Shown here one piece after another: positions 36,435-45,556 of a stretch of DNA of 64,000 nucleotides. Both the position numbers and the translations under genes were made by a program. Each line of letters begins with the position of its first letter. Position 1 is the stretch's first letter. The notes beneath the pieces are model-generated. The model saw nothing but the letters and a program-made list of their open reading frames with translations, did no database searches and was not told the origin of the DNA. Source of the stretch: Lachnospiraceae bacterium (GTDB taxonomy: Bacteria; Bacillota; Clostridia; Lachnospirales; Lachnospiraceae); assembly GCA_016285575.1 (NCBI GenBank), contig JAEEQX010000002.1, positions 1 to 64,000 of the forward strand, written 5' to 3'.

Positions 36435-36467
36435 GGCCCTCATTTAGATTTATGAGGGTCTTTTTTT
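36435..36467 (+). terminator. Terminator after glyS
   Basis: Stem GGCCCTCAT (36435-36443) and ATGAGGGTC (36452-36460), with one G-T pair, is followed by seven T residues. Confidence 0.92.
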
Positions 36468-36608
36468 ATTCTACGAGGATATAGGCAAAACCGGCTTCTT
36501 TACTTATGTTGTCGACTCTTGGATATATTAACTAAAGAAATTCAGGAATAATACTATAATTTATAAGTATTGGCAATAAACTTTTTTATAGCATATTATG
36601 TAATCCTA

Positions 36609-36617
36609 TGATATAAT
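36609..36617 (+). promoter_or_regulatory. Extended -10 promoter for ppdK
   Basis: TGATATAAT is an extended -10 element (TG at 36609-36610, TATAAT at 36612-36617) with no strong -35. It gives a leader of about 80 bases. The remaining sequence of the 283-base gap (36424-36706) holds the glyS terminator and AT-rich DNA without an ORF. Confidence 0.65.
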
Positions 36618-36706
36618 ATTACCGCGAAAAAAACTGTGATATATTACTATTTGCCCTTTAAGTAGTTTATATAAAAAATACATGTTTTAAGGAGGAACGA
36701 TTTTTT

Positions 36707-39334
36707 ATGGCAAAAAAATGGGTATACTTATTCAAAGAAGGTAGCGCAGATATGCGTAATCTCCTTGGTGGTAAAGGTGCCAACCTTGCTGAGATGACCA
36801 ACATCGGTTTACCTGTGCCTCAGGGATTCACGATCACTACAGAAGCTTGTACTCAGTACTATGAGGATGGAAGAGAGATTAATTCTGAGATTAAAGCTCA
36901 GATTGATGAGTATATTGTAAAGATGGAAGAAATTACCGGTAAGAAGTTCGGAGACAAGGAGAATCCTTTACTTGTTTCCGTTCGTTCAGGTGCCAGAGCA
37001 TCAATGCCCGGTATGATGGATACAATTCTTAACCTTGGTCTTAACGAGGATGTAGTTGCAGTTATCGCTGAGAAGTCTGGCAACCCTCGTTGGGCATGGG
37101 ACTGCTACAGAAGATTCATTCAGATGTATTCTGACGTAGTTATGGAAGTTGGTAAGAAGTACTTCGAGGAACTCATCGACGAGATGAAGGCTAAGAAGGG
37201 TGTTAAGCAGGACGTAGAACTTACTGCTGATGATCTTAAGGAACTTGCTAATCAGTTCAAGGCTGAATACAAGTCAAAGATCGGTTCTGATTTCCCTACA
37301 GATCCCAAGGAGCAGTTATACGGAGCTATCAAGGCAGTATTCCGTTCATGGGATAACCCCAGAGCTAACGTATACAGACGTGATAACGATATCCCTTATT
37401 CATGGGGTACAGCTGTTAACGTACAGTCTATGGCATTTGGTAACATGGGTGATGATTGTGGTACAGGTGTTGCATTTACAAGAGACCCTGCTACAGGTAA
37501 CAAGGGACTTTTCGGTGAGTTCTTAACAAATGCTCAGGGTGAAGACGTTGTTGCAGGTGTAAGAACACCTATGAAGATAGCTGAGATGGAGCAGAAGTTC
37601 CCTGAAGCATTCGCTCAGTTCAAGGATGTATGTAAGACACTCGAAAATCATTATAGAGATATGCAGGATATGGAGTTCACTGTAGAACATGGTAAGCTCT
37701 ATATGCTTCAGACAAGAAACGGTAAGAGAACAGCACAGGCTGCACTTAAGATTGCATGTGATCTTGTTGATGAAGGTATGAGAACAGAGGAAGAAGCAGT
37801 TGCTATGATCGATCCTCGTAACCTTGATACACTTCTTCATCCTCAGTTCGATCAGGCCGCACTTAAGGCTGCTACACCTTCAGGTAAGGGTCTTGGTGCT
37901 TCTCCCGGAGCTGCTTGCGGACGTATCGTATTCTCAGCAGAAGATGCAGAAGCATGGGCTGCTAAGGGCGAGAAGGTTGTTCTTGTAAGACTTGAGACAT
38001 CACCTGAAGATATCACAGGTATGAAGGTTGCTCAGGGTATCCTTACAGTACGTGGTGGTATGACGTCACACGCTGCAGTTGTTGCTCGTGGTATGGGTAC
38101 TTGCTGCGTATCAGGTTGTGGCGAAATCGCTATGGATGAAGCTAACAAGAAGTTCACTCTTGCCGGCAAGGAATTCAAAGAAGGCGATTGGTTATCAATC
38201 GATGGTACAACAGGTAATATCTACGATGGTAAGATTGCTACAGTTGATGCTAAGATTGCAGGCGAATTTGGCCGTGTAATGGCATGGGCTGACAAGTATA
38301 GAAGACTTAAAGTTAGAACAAATGCAGATACTCCTGCAGATGCTAAGAAGGCTAGAGAACTCGGTGCTGAAGGTATCGGTCTTTGCCGTACAGAGCATAT
38401 GTTCTTCGAAGAGTCAAGAATTGCTGCATTCAGAGAGATGATCTGTTCTGATACAGTAGAAGAGAGAGAAGCTGCTCTTGAAAAGATCCTTCCTTATCAG
38501 CAGGATGACTTCGAGAAACTCTATGAAGCATTGGAAGGTTGCCCTGTTACTATCAGATTCCTTGATCCTCCTCTTCATGAGTTCGTTCCTACAGAAGAAG
38601 CAGATATCAAGAAACTTGCATATGCTCAGGGTAAGAGCGTAGAAAAGATTAAAGAATACATTGACTCACTTCATGAGTTCAACCCTATGATGGGTCACAG
38701 AGGATGTCGTCTTGCAGTTACATATCCTGAAATTGCTGCAATGCAGACTAAGGCTGTTATCAGAGCTGCTATCAAGGTTGCTAAGAATCATCCCGATTGG
38801 AATGTTAAGCCTGAAATCATGATTCCTCTTGTATGTGATGTTAAGGAATTAAAGGTTGTTAAGAAGGTTGTAGTTGAGACAGCTGATGCTGAAATCGCTG
38901 CAGCAGGTGTTAAGCTTGAGTACGAAGTAGGTACAATGATCGAGATCCCCAGAGCTGCTCTTACAGCTGATGAGATTGCATCAGAGGCTGACTTCTTCTG
39001 CTTCGGTACTAACGACCTTACACAGATGACATTCGGTTTCTCTAGAGACGATGCTGGTAAGTTCCTTGAAGCTTACTATGATACTAAGATCTTTGAGAAT
39101 GATCCTTTCGCTAAGCTTGATCAGACAGGTGTTGGTAAGCTTATGGAGATGGCTATTAAGCTTGGTAAGCCCGTTAATCCTAACCTTCACATCGGTATCT
39201 GCGGTGAGCACGGTGGAGATCCTCAGTCAGTTGAGTTCTGCAATAAGATTGGTCTTGATTATGTATCATGTTCACCTTTCAGAGTTCCTATTGCTAGACT
39301 TGCTGCTGCTCAGGCTGCCATTGCCAATAAATAA
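36707..39334 (+). CDS. ppdK: Pyruvate, phosphate dikinase
   Basis: PPDK interconverts pyruvate, ATP and phosphate with PEP, AMP and pyrophosphate. It has 875 residues and all domains. The N-terminal ATP-grasp domain starts with NLLGGKGANLAEMTNIGLPVP. The swivelling phosphohistidine domain has catalytic His in LTVRGGMTSHAAVVARGMG near residue 458. The C-terminal PEP/pyruvate barrel has GIGLCRTEHMF near 559 and the catalytic Cys in NLHIGICGEHGGDP near 833. Codon use is strongly biased, as expected for a highly expressed gene, and AAGGAGG precedes the start. With the decarboxylase at the window start it covers PEP-pyruvate-oxaloacetate exchange. Confidence 0.97.
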   Translation: MAKKWVYLFKEGSADMRNLLGGKGANLAEMTNIGLPVPQGFTITTEACTQYYEDGREINSEIKAQIDEYIVKMEEITGKKFGDKENPLLVSVRSGARASMPGMMDTILNLGLNEDVVAVIAEKSGNPRWAWDCYRRFIQMYSDVVMEVGKKYFEELIDEMKAKKGVKQDVELTADDLKELANQFKAEYKSKIGSDFPTDPKEQLYGAIKAVFRSWDNPRANVYRRDNDIPYSWGTAVNVQSMAFGNMGDDCGTGVAFTRDPATGNKGLFGEFLTNAQGEDVVAGVRTPMKIAEMEQKFPEAFAQFKDVCKTLENHYRDMQDMEFTVEHGKLYMLQTRNGKRTAQAALKIACDLVDEGMRTEEEAVAMIDPRNLDTLLHPQFDQAALKAATPSGKGLGASPGAACGRIVFSAEDAEAWAAKGEKVVLVRLETSPEDITGMKVAQGILTVRGGMTSHAAVVARGMGTCCVSGCGEIAMDEANKKFTLAGKEFKEGDWLSIDGTTGNIYDGKIATVDAKIAGEFGRVMAWADKYRRLKVRTNADTPADAKKARELGAEGIGLCRTEHMFFEESRIAAFREMICSDTVEEREAALEKILPYQQDDFEKLYEALEGCPVTIRFLDPPLHEFVPTEEADIKKLAYAQGKSVEKIKEYIDSLHEFNPMMGHRGCRLAVTYPEIAAMQTKAVIRAAIKVAKNHPDWNVKPEIMIPLVCDVKELKVVKKVVVETADAEIAAAGVKLEYEVGTMIEIPRAALTADEIASEADFFCFGTNDLTQMTFGFSRDDAGKFLEAYYDTKIFENDPFAKLDQTGVGKLMEMAIKLGKPVNPNLHIGICGEHGGDPQSVEFCNKIGLDYVSCSPFRVPIARLAAAQAAIANK

Positions 39335-39374
39335 TATTGGTGAAGGATAAATAATTCTGATATTTTAGATTATA

Positions 39375-39402
39375 AAAGGAAAGCATTTTTGCTTTCCTTT
39401 TT
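39375..39402. terminator. Bidirectional terminator between ppdK and the YolD-like gene
   Basis: Stem AAAGGAAAGC (39375-39384) and GCTTTCCTTT (39391-39400) has T runs on both strands. It serves ppdK rightward and the polymerase operon leftward. Confidence 0.85.
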
Positions 39403-39427
39403 ACTTTTATATGCCAGTTATAAAGTA

Positions 39428-39634
39428 CTAAAATATTTCTTCGTAGGGGATACTTTCAATCTCGTTATCCACTCTGAAACAGGTATCAATCTCTTCTTGG
39501 GATATCATATCCGAATATCCTTCGAGTGCTGCAAATGCAGAGAACTGTGCTGCTCTGTTAATCATAGACATCTGAGGCCTTGTCTTGGATACATGATGAG
39601 GGTGATTTATAATATCATCGTATTTATTTGTCAT
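39428..39634 (-). CDS. YolD-like small protein downstream of the Y-family polymerase
   Basis: This 68-residue protein carries the pattern NKYDDIINHPHHVSKTRP... RAAQFSAFAALEGYSDMI, which I associate with YolD-like proteins found beside UmuC/DinB polymerases. Function is unknown, but the constant pairing suggests a role in translesion synthesis or its control. Its start overlaps the polymerase stop by four bases, and both would be transcribed from the LexA-type promoter at 41128-41156. Confidence 0.78.
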   Translation of the reverse strand: MTNKYDDIINHPHHVSKTRPQMSMINRAAQFSAFAALEGYSDMISQEEIDTCFRVDNEIESIPYEEIF

Positions 39635-41121
39635 GCTTTGTGACCTCCTATCTGTTGATTTCTTTCTCTTGCTGTAGCGCCTTCTAAAAAGTCAGTTCCT
39701 TTTAGCAGAGCATTCTTACCAAAACGCTCTTTTATTTCAAGCGTAGCAAGTTGAAGGTTCTTTTCTTTTCTTAATAATTCTTCTTCAATTTCAATATCAT
39801 TATTATCATCAAAGAAACTAAGTTGCACAGGCTTGGACTCTGGAATATCTTCTTCGTATATGACATTGTTGGCAGTTACATTAAGTCTTCTTACTTGAAG
39901 GTTAGGATCTGTAATCTCGTAAAAGAGTGAGACTACTGCTTCGGTAATTAGTCTGCCGGAAGAGGTGTATAGCTTGATATTCTTACTGCCGTGCGCACCT
40001 TTTGGTACTATGCGACTATATCTGTCGAGAGCAAGTTCTATAGCAGGGTCAGCATTGACCAAGTTCTTTTTAGTTATATGCTCATAGCCAACATTGATAA
40101 CTACCTGATTGGTAACCAGTCTTTTTGATACAAGATGGAGTGCGAGATTATCAGCCATTTCGCGTATGACTATTGCAGCTTCTTCATTAGAGTAGCCCCT
40201 GGTTAATACCTGACCGTTTCCAAGAGAATTGTTCATCGGCTTATATTGCTTGATATAGTCAATGGTACAGGGCTCCCAGCCCCACGCGTGATCGATAAGT
40301 AACTCAGCATTAACACCGAATTCCTTATACAATCCATCCTCGTATTTTTCAGAGTATCTTGCCAACTCTCCGAGAGTATAGATACCCATCTTTTCAAGAT
40401 GCTTTTGAGTACGATATCCTATGCGCCAAAAGTCGCTAAGAGGTCTATGATCCCATAGGGTACGACGAAAACTCATCTCATCAAGTTCTGCAATACGAAC
40501 GCCGTTTTCATCAGCATCAATATGCTTGGCAACTATATCCATTGCAACCTTACATAAAAAGAGATTAGTACCGATACCTACAGTTGCAGTAATACCTGTT
40601 GTCGCCAATACATCATGAACCATTGTTTCAGCGAGTTCACGAGGAGATATCTTATACAGATTAAGATACTTGGTAACATCCATGAAAACTTCATCGCAGG
40701 AATATACATGTATATCATCTGCTGAGATGTACTTAAGATATGTCTTAAATATCTTGGTGGAGTATTCCATATACATGGACATTCTTGGTGGAGCGACTAT
40801 ATAATCAAGCGCCATGGAAGGGTCGCTATTAAGAACATTGTAATCATATGATTTACCGGTCAGCTTTCTTCCGGGTGCTTTCTTTTCTCTTGCTTGATTA
40901 ACTGAGTCTACTTTTTGTATAACTTCAAAAAGCCTCGGTCTACCCGGTATGCCATAAGACTTGAGTGAAGGGGAGACTGCGAGGCATATTGTTTTATCGG
41001 TTCTTGAAGAATCCGCCACTACGAGGTTGGTAGTCAGTGCATCGAGACCTTGCTCGACACATTCGACGGATGCATAAAAACTCTTAAGATCTATTGCAAT
41101 ATAGATATGATTTTCTTCCAT
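39631..41121 (-). CDS. Y-family DNA polymerase (UmuC-like), SOS translesion polymerase
   Basis: This 496-residue error-prone polymerase bypasses DNA lesions. Catalytic motifs are intact. The first Asp and steric-gate region is IYIAIDLKSFYASVECVEQG (about 6-25). The second acidic pair is in VYSCDEVFMDVTKYL near 145, then GIGTNLFLCKVAMDIVAKH. A little-finger domain and a C-terminal tail follow; the tail may carry a clamp-binding motif (PVQLSFFDD, about residues 429-437). ATG 41121 is the only start between the promoter and the catalytic core. The upstream in-frame ATG at 41139 falls inside the LexA box and would lie before the transcription start. The mRNA would then be leaderless or nearly so. 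Confidence 0.9.
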   Translation of the reverse strand: MEENHIYIAIDLKSFYASVECVEQGLDALTTNLVVADSSRTDKTICLAVSPSLKSYGIPGRPRLFEVIQKVDSVNQAREKKAPGRKLTGKSYDYNVLNSDPSMALDYIVAPPRMSMYMEYSTKIFKTYLKYISADDIHVYSCDEVFMDVTKYLNLYKISPRELAETMVHDVLATTGITATVGIGTNLFLCKVAMDIVAKHIDADENGVRIAELDEMSFRRTLWDHRPLSDFWRIGYRTQKHLEKMGIYTLGELARYSEKYEDGLYKEFGVNAELLIDHAWGWEPCTIDYIKQYKPMNNSLGNGQVLTRGYSNEEAAIVIREMADNLALHLVSKRLVTNQVVINVGYEHITKKNLVNADPAIELALDRYSRIVPKGAHGSKNIKLYTSSGRLITEAVVSLFYEITDPNLQVRRLNVTANNVIYEEDIPESKPVQLSFFDDNNDIEIEEELLRKEKNLQLATLEIKERFGKNALLKGTDFLEGATARERNQQIGGHKA

Positions 41122-41127
41122 AAGATA

Positions 41128-41156
41128 ATTATCGAACATTTGTTCACGAGTGTCAA
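41128..41156 (-). promoter_or_regulatory. SOS promoter with an embedded LexA box
   Basis: On the minus strand TTGACA (41151-41156) and GATAAT (41128-41133) are separated by 17 bases. The spacer contains GAACAAATGTTC (41134-41145), a perfect GAAC-N4-GTTC palindrome, the Gram-positive LexA/DinR operator. LexA bound there would block RNA polymerase directly. The A of the start codon ATG lies seven bases after the -10 box. Confidence 0.88.
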
Positions 41157-41207
41157 GGAATATTGAATCAAATTGCTTACATGATTGTGAAAAATATTAG
41201 CACGCTA

Positions 41208-41236
41208 TTGAATTATGTTTTTATTAGGACTATGAT
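41208..41236 (+). promoter_or_regulatory. Probable promoter of the MocR-like gene
   Basis: TTGAAT (41208-41213) and TATGAT (41231-41236) have a 17-base spacer, about 45 bases before the start codon. A weak ribosome site, GAGG, lies 14 bases before ATG 41286. Confidence 0.55.
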
Positions 41237-41285
41237 GCATTTGGATGTATCATTTTTAAATTTTTAAGAGGAAATATATAACCAG

Positions 41286-42401
41286 ATGAAAAAATATCTT
41301 GAAGTATATGAAGATATAAAAAAGAATATAGTCAATCAAGCTTACAAGTATAAAAGCAAACTTCCTTCCAAGAGAGTAATGTCATCTAATTATGGAGTAA
41401 GCGTAATTACCATAGAGCATGCGTATGAGCTTTTATGCGATGAGGGATATGTTAAGGCAATCGAGAAGAGCGGATACTATGTGCTCTATAAGAGTGGTGA
41501 TTATTTCAGTGGCGATACATATCAATCGTCATATAAATACGAAGATGAATACTCGGATGAAAAAGATGCAACTTCGCTTGATGATGATGTCAATGATATT
41601 TTCAAGGATACCAAGCCGCTCTCGATAGACGTATATGCGAAGACTGCAAGAAAAGTATTGTCGATGAATGAAAACGAGATATATGATAAGTCTCCTTCGT
41701 TCGGCAATATGAGACTAAGAAAAGCAATCAGTGCATATCTTAAAAGAAGCAGAAATATTCAGGTTACTCCCGACAGAATAGTTATCGGTGCCGGAAGCGA
41801 GTATTTATATAAGATGATAGTCAGCGTACTTGGCATTGATAAGACTTATGGTATAGAGACACCCGGTTACAGACGTATTAAGGAAGTCTATGAGAGTAAT
41901 TTTGCCAAGACCGAATTTTTACATCTGACAAGCGATGGTATAGACAGTAAGGATTTGTGGAAATCAAAAGCGGATGTATTGCATGTTACTCCTTTTAGAA
42001 GTTATCCGACCGGCGTTACCGCGAGCGCGGGCAAAAAGAGAGAGTATATCAAGTGGAGCATAGATAAGAACGGAATCATTATCGAGGATGACTTTGAATC
42101 CGAATATACCACATCAAGAAGAGCGGTAGATACAATCTTTTCAATGGATCAAAACGATAAGGTTATCTATGTTAATACATTTTCGAGAACGATATCTCCG
42201 TCGGTAAGAACTGCTTATATGCTTATTCCCAAGTCGATGAAAGAGATGTTTGAAGAAAAAATCGGTTTGTATTCATGTCCGGTGCCTACTTTTGAACAGC
42301 TTATAGTGGCATCTCTTATTGAAAACGGGGATTTTGAGAGGCATATTAACAGGGTCAGAAGAAATCTGCGTCTTAAGAATGAAAAGAACACAAAAAAGTA
42401 A
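41286..42401 (+). CDS. MocR/GabR-type regulator, degenerate and C-terminally short
   Basis: This 371-residue protein joins a GntR-like winged helix (about 1-68, LPSKRVMSSNYGVSVITIEHAYELL) to an aminotransferase-like domain. The domain includes LRKAISAYLKRSRNI, VTPFRSYPTGVTAS and IIEDDFESEY. In functional MocR proteins the PLP lysine sits in TFSK. Here the segment reads YVNTFSRTISPSVRTAYM, with Arg in place of Lys, near residue 302. The protein also ends about 90-100 residues early, losing the small C-terminal subdomain. It likely cannot form a Schiff base with PLP. No intact reading frame resumes downstream, so a simple frameshift does not explain it. It may still bind DNA. Confidence 0.78.
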   Translation: MKKYLEVYEDIKKNIVNQAYKYKSKLPSKRVMSSNYGVSVITIEHAYELLCDEGYVKAIEKSGYYVLYKSGDYFSGDTYQSSYKYEDEYSDEKDATSLDDDVNDIFKDTKPLSIDVYAKTARKVLSMNENEIYDKSPSFGNMRLRKAISAYLKRSRNIQVTPDRIVIGAGSEYLYKMIVSVLGIDKTYGIETPGYRRIKEVYESNFAKTEFLHLTSDGIDSKDLWKSKADVLHVTPFRSYPTGVTASAGKKREYIKWSIDKNGIIIEDDFESEYTTSRRAVDTIFSMDQNDKVIYVNTFSRTISPSVRTAYMLIPKSMKEMFEEKIGLYSCPVPTFEQLIVASLIENGDFERHINRVRRNLRLKNEKNTKK

Positions 42402-42510
42402 CATTTTTATGCCTTAGTTTATTCTTGAAATAAGAAAATATTAGGGATAAAATATATTTTAAATTACGGAATGATTAAAAGTATTTATCTAAAGGAATAG
42501 GGGAATTTCT

Positions 42511-44655
42511 ATGGATGATTTGAGTTCGCGTAAGGCAAATGTTAAAAGAGTGATTAAGTTAATCCTCTTTTACATATTATTTATCCTCATTAACATTGGA
42601 CTTAACAGGCTCTGCGGAGTATTGCATATCCCGTTGTTTTTGGATAATGTAGGTACGCTTCTTGCTGCTATATGGGGCGGATTTTTGCCCGGTATAGTAG
42701 TCGGATATCTCACTAATATCATCAATGCTTCGTCGAGTCCTGATACCGCTTTTTATTCTGTAATATCAGTTCTCATTGCGTTATGCGCATCGTTTTTTGC
42801 AGAAAAAGGCTTTTATAAAAAGTTCTGGAAAGCGCTCATTACAATTCCTGCATATGCATTCTGCGGCGGTTTCATTGGTTCGATATTAACTTATCTGATA
42901 TATGGATTCGGTATGGGCGAAGGCATATCGGCTCCTTTCGCTCTTAAACTGTTGGAGAGCGGAAAAGTCAATGTATTTTCGGCTCAGCTTATATCGGATA
43001 TATCGATAGACATTATTGATAAAGCGATAGTTGTCATTATCGTATATATAATTATAAAAATCGTTCCCCAAAAATTTGTTTCTTCTCTTGCAATGACAGG
43101 ATGGAAACAGAGGGCGCTTAAAAAAGAGGAGATCAAGGAAACAGGCAAGATTGAAGTTCCCAAGATCAAGCTTAGAACTGAGATTGTTATCATTATTGGA
43201 ATACTGATGATTATGGTTGCCGTGGCAACATCTTCAATCAGTTATGTTTTATATCATAAGTTTGCGGTGGAGCAATACACATATACTGCTAAAAATGTAG
43301 CTTCTTTGGTTGCCAGTACCATTGATGCCGACAGAGTCAACGCATATCTTGAAGAAGGCGGAGACAAGAGTCAGGATTATATAGATACCAAGCTGAGGCT
43401 TGAGAGAATAATGGCCAGTTCGCCTTATATCGAGTACATCTATGTATATCAGATATTGCCTGACGGATGTCATGTAGTATTCGATCTTGATACCGAGACT
43501 CTTGAGGGGGCCAAGACGGGTGAATTGGTTGCATTTGAAGAGGCGTTTGATGAATACATTCCGTTACTGTTATCGGGCCAGCAGATAGAACCCATAGAAT
43601 CCAATGATACCTACGGATGGCTTTTATCATATTACATTCCGGTTTACGATTCTCAACATAAGTGTGTATGCTATGCCTGCGCAGACATCAATATGAATGA
43701 TGTTACTCTCAGCGGCATCAGATTCATTACCAAGGTTACGGCTCTTTTTATTGGATTTTTTATATTTATTTTGGCATTTTGTATGTGGCATTTGCAATAT
43801 CACTTAACGTATCCTATCAATGCGATGACATATGCAGCCAGAAAGTTTGCATATAATTCGGAAGAAGCACTTGAGACGTCAGTAGAGAGACTTAATTCTC
43901 TTAATATAAAAACAGGCGATGAGATAGAGACTCTATATGATTCGCTTGCAAAAACAATCAGTGATACAGTCGGATATATTGAAGATGTATCGCAAAAAGG
44001 TGAACAGATTGCCAATATGCAGACGGGCCTTATCTATATACTCGCCGACTTGGTCGAGAGTAGAGATAAGTGTACGGGTGATCATGTTAAAAAGACTGCA
44101 GCTTACGTTAAGTTAATTCTTGAACTTTTAAAAGAAAACAATCTGTATCCGGATATTGTAGATGATGAGTATATTAAGGATGTATGTAATTCAGCACCTC
44201 TTCATGATGTCGGTAAGATTAAAGTTTCCGATATCATCCTCAATAAGCCTGCAAGACTTACTGATGAAGAATTTGTAGAGATGAAGAAGCACACAACAGC
44301 CGGTAAAGAGATTATTGAGAGTGCCATGAATTTAACTGGTGGCGAGTCAGGATACCTCAAGGAAGCTCTTAATCTTGCTACATACCATCATGAAAAATGG
44401 GATGGAACAGGATATCCTATGGGTATGAAAGGTGAAGAGATACCTCTGTCCGCCAGAATCATGGCAGTGTCGGATGTATTTGACGCACTTGTTTCTACAA
44501 GAAGTTATAAAAAACCGTTTTCTTTTGAAGAGGCAATGAATATAATAAAAGAAGGCTCCGGCACACACTTTGATCCGATAATAGCAGATGTCTTTGTTGC
44601 TAATGCGGACAGAGCGTTAGTCATAGCCGAGGAACACAAAAGGACGATTGGTTAG
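42511..44655 (+). CDS. Membrane HD-GYP phosphodiesterase with a multi-helix N-terminal domain
   Basis: This 714-residue signalling protein has five to six N-terminal helices (about 15-190) with an ECF S-component-like feel (IWGGFLPGIVVGYLTNIINAS). An extracytoplasmic sensor region lies between helices at about 225-250 and 410-435. A linker and the C-terminal HD-GYP domain (about 515-700) follow. The HD motif is APLHDVGKIKVSD near 562, and the GYP motif is YHHEKWDGTGYPMGMKGEEIP near 627. HD-GYP domains hydrolyse c-di-GMP to GMP or pGpG. It would link an external or membrane signal to c-di-GMP, alongside the EAL protein at 26264-29065. Confidence 0.88.
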   Translation: MDDLSSRKANVKRVIKLILFYILFILINIGLNRLCGVLHIPLFLDNVGTLLAAIWGGFLPGIVVGYLTNIINASSSPDTAFYSVISVLIALCASFFAEKGFYKKFWKALITIPAYAFCGGFIGSILTYLIYGFGMGEGISAPFALKLLESGKVNVFSAQLISDISIDIIDKAIVVIIVYIIIKIVPQKFVSSLAMTGWKQRALKKEEIKETGKIEVPKIKLRTEIVIIIGILMIMVAVATSSISYVLYHKFAVEQYTYTAKNVASLVASTIDADRVNAYLEEGGDKSQDYIDTKLRLERIMASSPYIEYIYVYQILPDGCHVVFDLDTETLEGAKTGELVAFEEAFDEYIPLLLSGQQIEPIESNDTYGWLLSYYIPVYDSQHKCVCYACADINMNDVTLSGIRFITKVTALFIGFFIFILAFCMWHLQYHLTYPINAMTYAARKFAYNSEEALETSVERLNSLNIKTGDEIETLYDSLAKTISDTVGYIEDVSQKGEQIANMQTGLIYILADLVESRDKCTGDHVKKTAAYVKLILELLKENNLYPDIVDDEYIKDVCNSAPLHDVGKIKVSDIILNKPARLTDEEFVEMKKHTTAGKEIIESAMNLTGGESGYLKEALNLATYHHEKWDGTGYPMGMKGEEIPLSARIMAVSDVFDALVSTRSYKKPFSFEEAMNIIKEGSGTHFDPIIADVFVANADRALVIAEEHKRTIG

Positions 44656-44656
44656 T

Positions 44657-45391
44657 ATGGCAGACGCAGAGAAAGTATTTGGTAAGACATTTAATTGTCC
44701 CATATGCGGCAATAGTTTTAAGAATCTTACTATTAGACAAGGTAAAGCCCGTATGGACTCTACAGATATAGATCTTAAAGTTAATTACAAAGATCTTGAA
44801 CCTTTAAAATATGATATTATTCAATGCCCCAGATGCGGATATGCTTCTCTTGAAAGATATTATGAGAGAATAACTGCATTTCAGAGAAAGGATATTCTCG
44901 AAGAAGTCTCAAAAAATCACAAGCAGGATTTTGAAGAGAAAGAAGAATATACTTTTGATGAAGCATTGGAAAGATATAAGAGCGCATTTTTAACAGCTCG
45001 TGTTAAGAATGCTCATAATTCCGAGATGGGTCTTTTGTGTCTTAAGAATGGCTGGTTATTCAGAGCTTATGCCAATAGCCTCGAAGAGAGCGAAGCAAGT
45101 AAGATAAAAGAACTTAGACTCAGAGAAAATGCTTTCCTTGGTAATGCACTTAATTACTTGGCCAAAGCCAGAGCTACTGAGCATCCACCCATCTGCGGTA
45201 TGGATGATGTTACTCTTGATTGTTTGTTAGCCGGTTTGTGTACAGAACTTGGCAAGTACGATGAAGCCAAGAGATATATGAGTAATGTTCTTCAGAACAG
45301 AAGCGCTACAAAAAATGTTAAAGATAAAATCCTTACCATGAAGGAATTCATGGAGGAACATGTTAAGGAAGAGAAAGAGTCAGCTGTATAA
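44657..45391 (+). CDS. DUF2225 family protein
   Basis: This 244-residue cytoplasmic protein has two N-terminal Cys pairs, FNCPICGNSF near residue 14 and IQCPRCGYAS near 57, as expected for the zinc-binding start of DUF2225. A TPR-like helical region follows (about 95-235), with YKSAFLTARVKNAHNSEMG and LAKARATEHPPICGMDDVT. The function is unknown. ATG 44657 starts just after the HD-GYP stop, with AAAGGA a little far upstream. A TTG at 44648 overlapping that gene is an alternative start. Linkage to the HD-GYP gene suggests co-transcription. Confidence 0.8.
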   Translation: MADAEKVFGKTFNCPICGNSFKNLTIRQGKARMDSTDIDLKVNYKDLEPLKYDIIQCPRCGYASLERYYERITAFQRKDILEEVSKNHKQDFEEKEEYTFDEALERYKSAFLTARVKNAHNSEMGLLCLKNGWLFRAYANSLEESEASKIKELRLRENAFLGNALNYLAKARATEHPPICGMDDVTLDCLLAGLCTELGKYDEAKRYMSNVLQNRSATKNVKDKILTMKEFMEEHVKEEKESAV

Positions 45392-45436
45392 AAGGCAGTT
45401 CTTTCGATAAATAAATAAAAAATACAGACAAAATGG

Positions 45437-45465
45437 TTTACATATTATTATTAATGTGATATTCT
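45437..45465 (+). promoter_or_regulatory. rpsO promoter
   Basis: TTTACA (45437-45442) and TATTCT (45460-45465) are 17 bases apart, with a TGA extension before the -10. The leader is about 85 bases. Confidence 0.65.
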
Positions 45466-45478
45466 TGTAAAGTCTGCG

Positions 45479-45525
45479 AACCGATTCTTGGTTGTTTGAC
45501 ACTCCGACTTTCGACTCGGAATCGG
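45479..45525 (+). other. Structured rpsO leader, candidate S15 autoregulatory site
   Basis: CCGATTC (45481-45487) can pair with GAATCGG (45519-45525), enclosing a CCGA/TCGG stem. Alternatively AACC (45479-45482) pairs with GGTT (45490-45493). The two folds exclude each other. S15 is known to bind its own mRNA leader in several bacteria, with structures that differ between groups, so a similar role here is plausible. Confidence 0.5.
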
Positions 45526-45556
45526 CAGTAAATAATAATATAGGAGGAAATTAAAG

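Noticed and set aside
42380..42510. Frameshift as the cause of the short MocR protein
   Set aside because: Neither other frame downstream resumes aminotransferase sequence, and only about 110 bases remain before the next gene.
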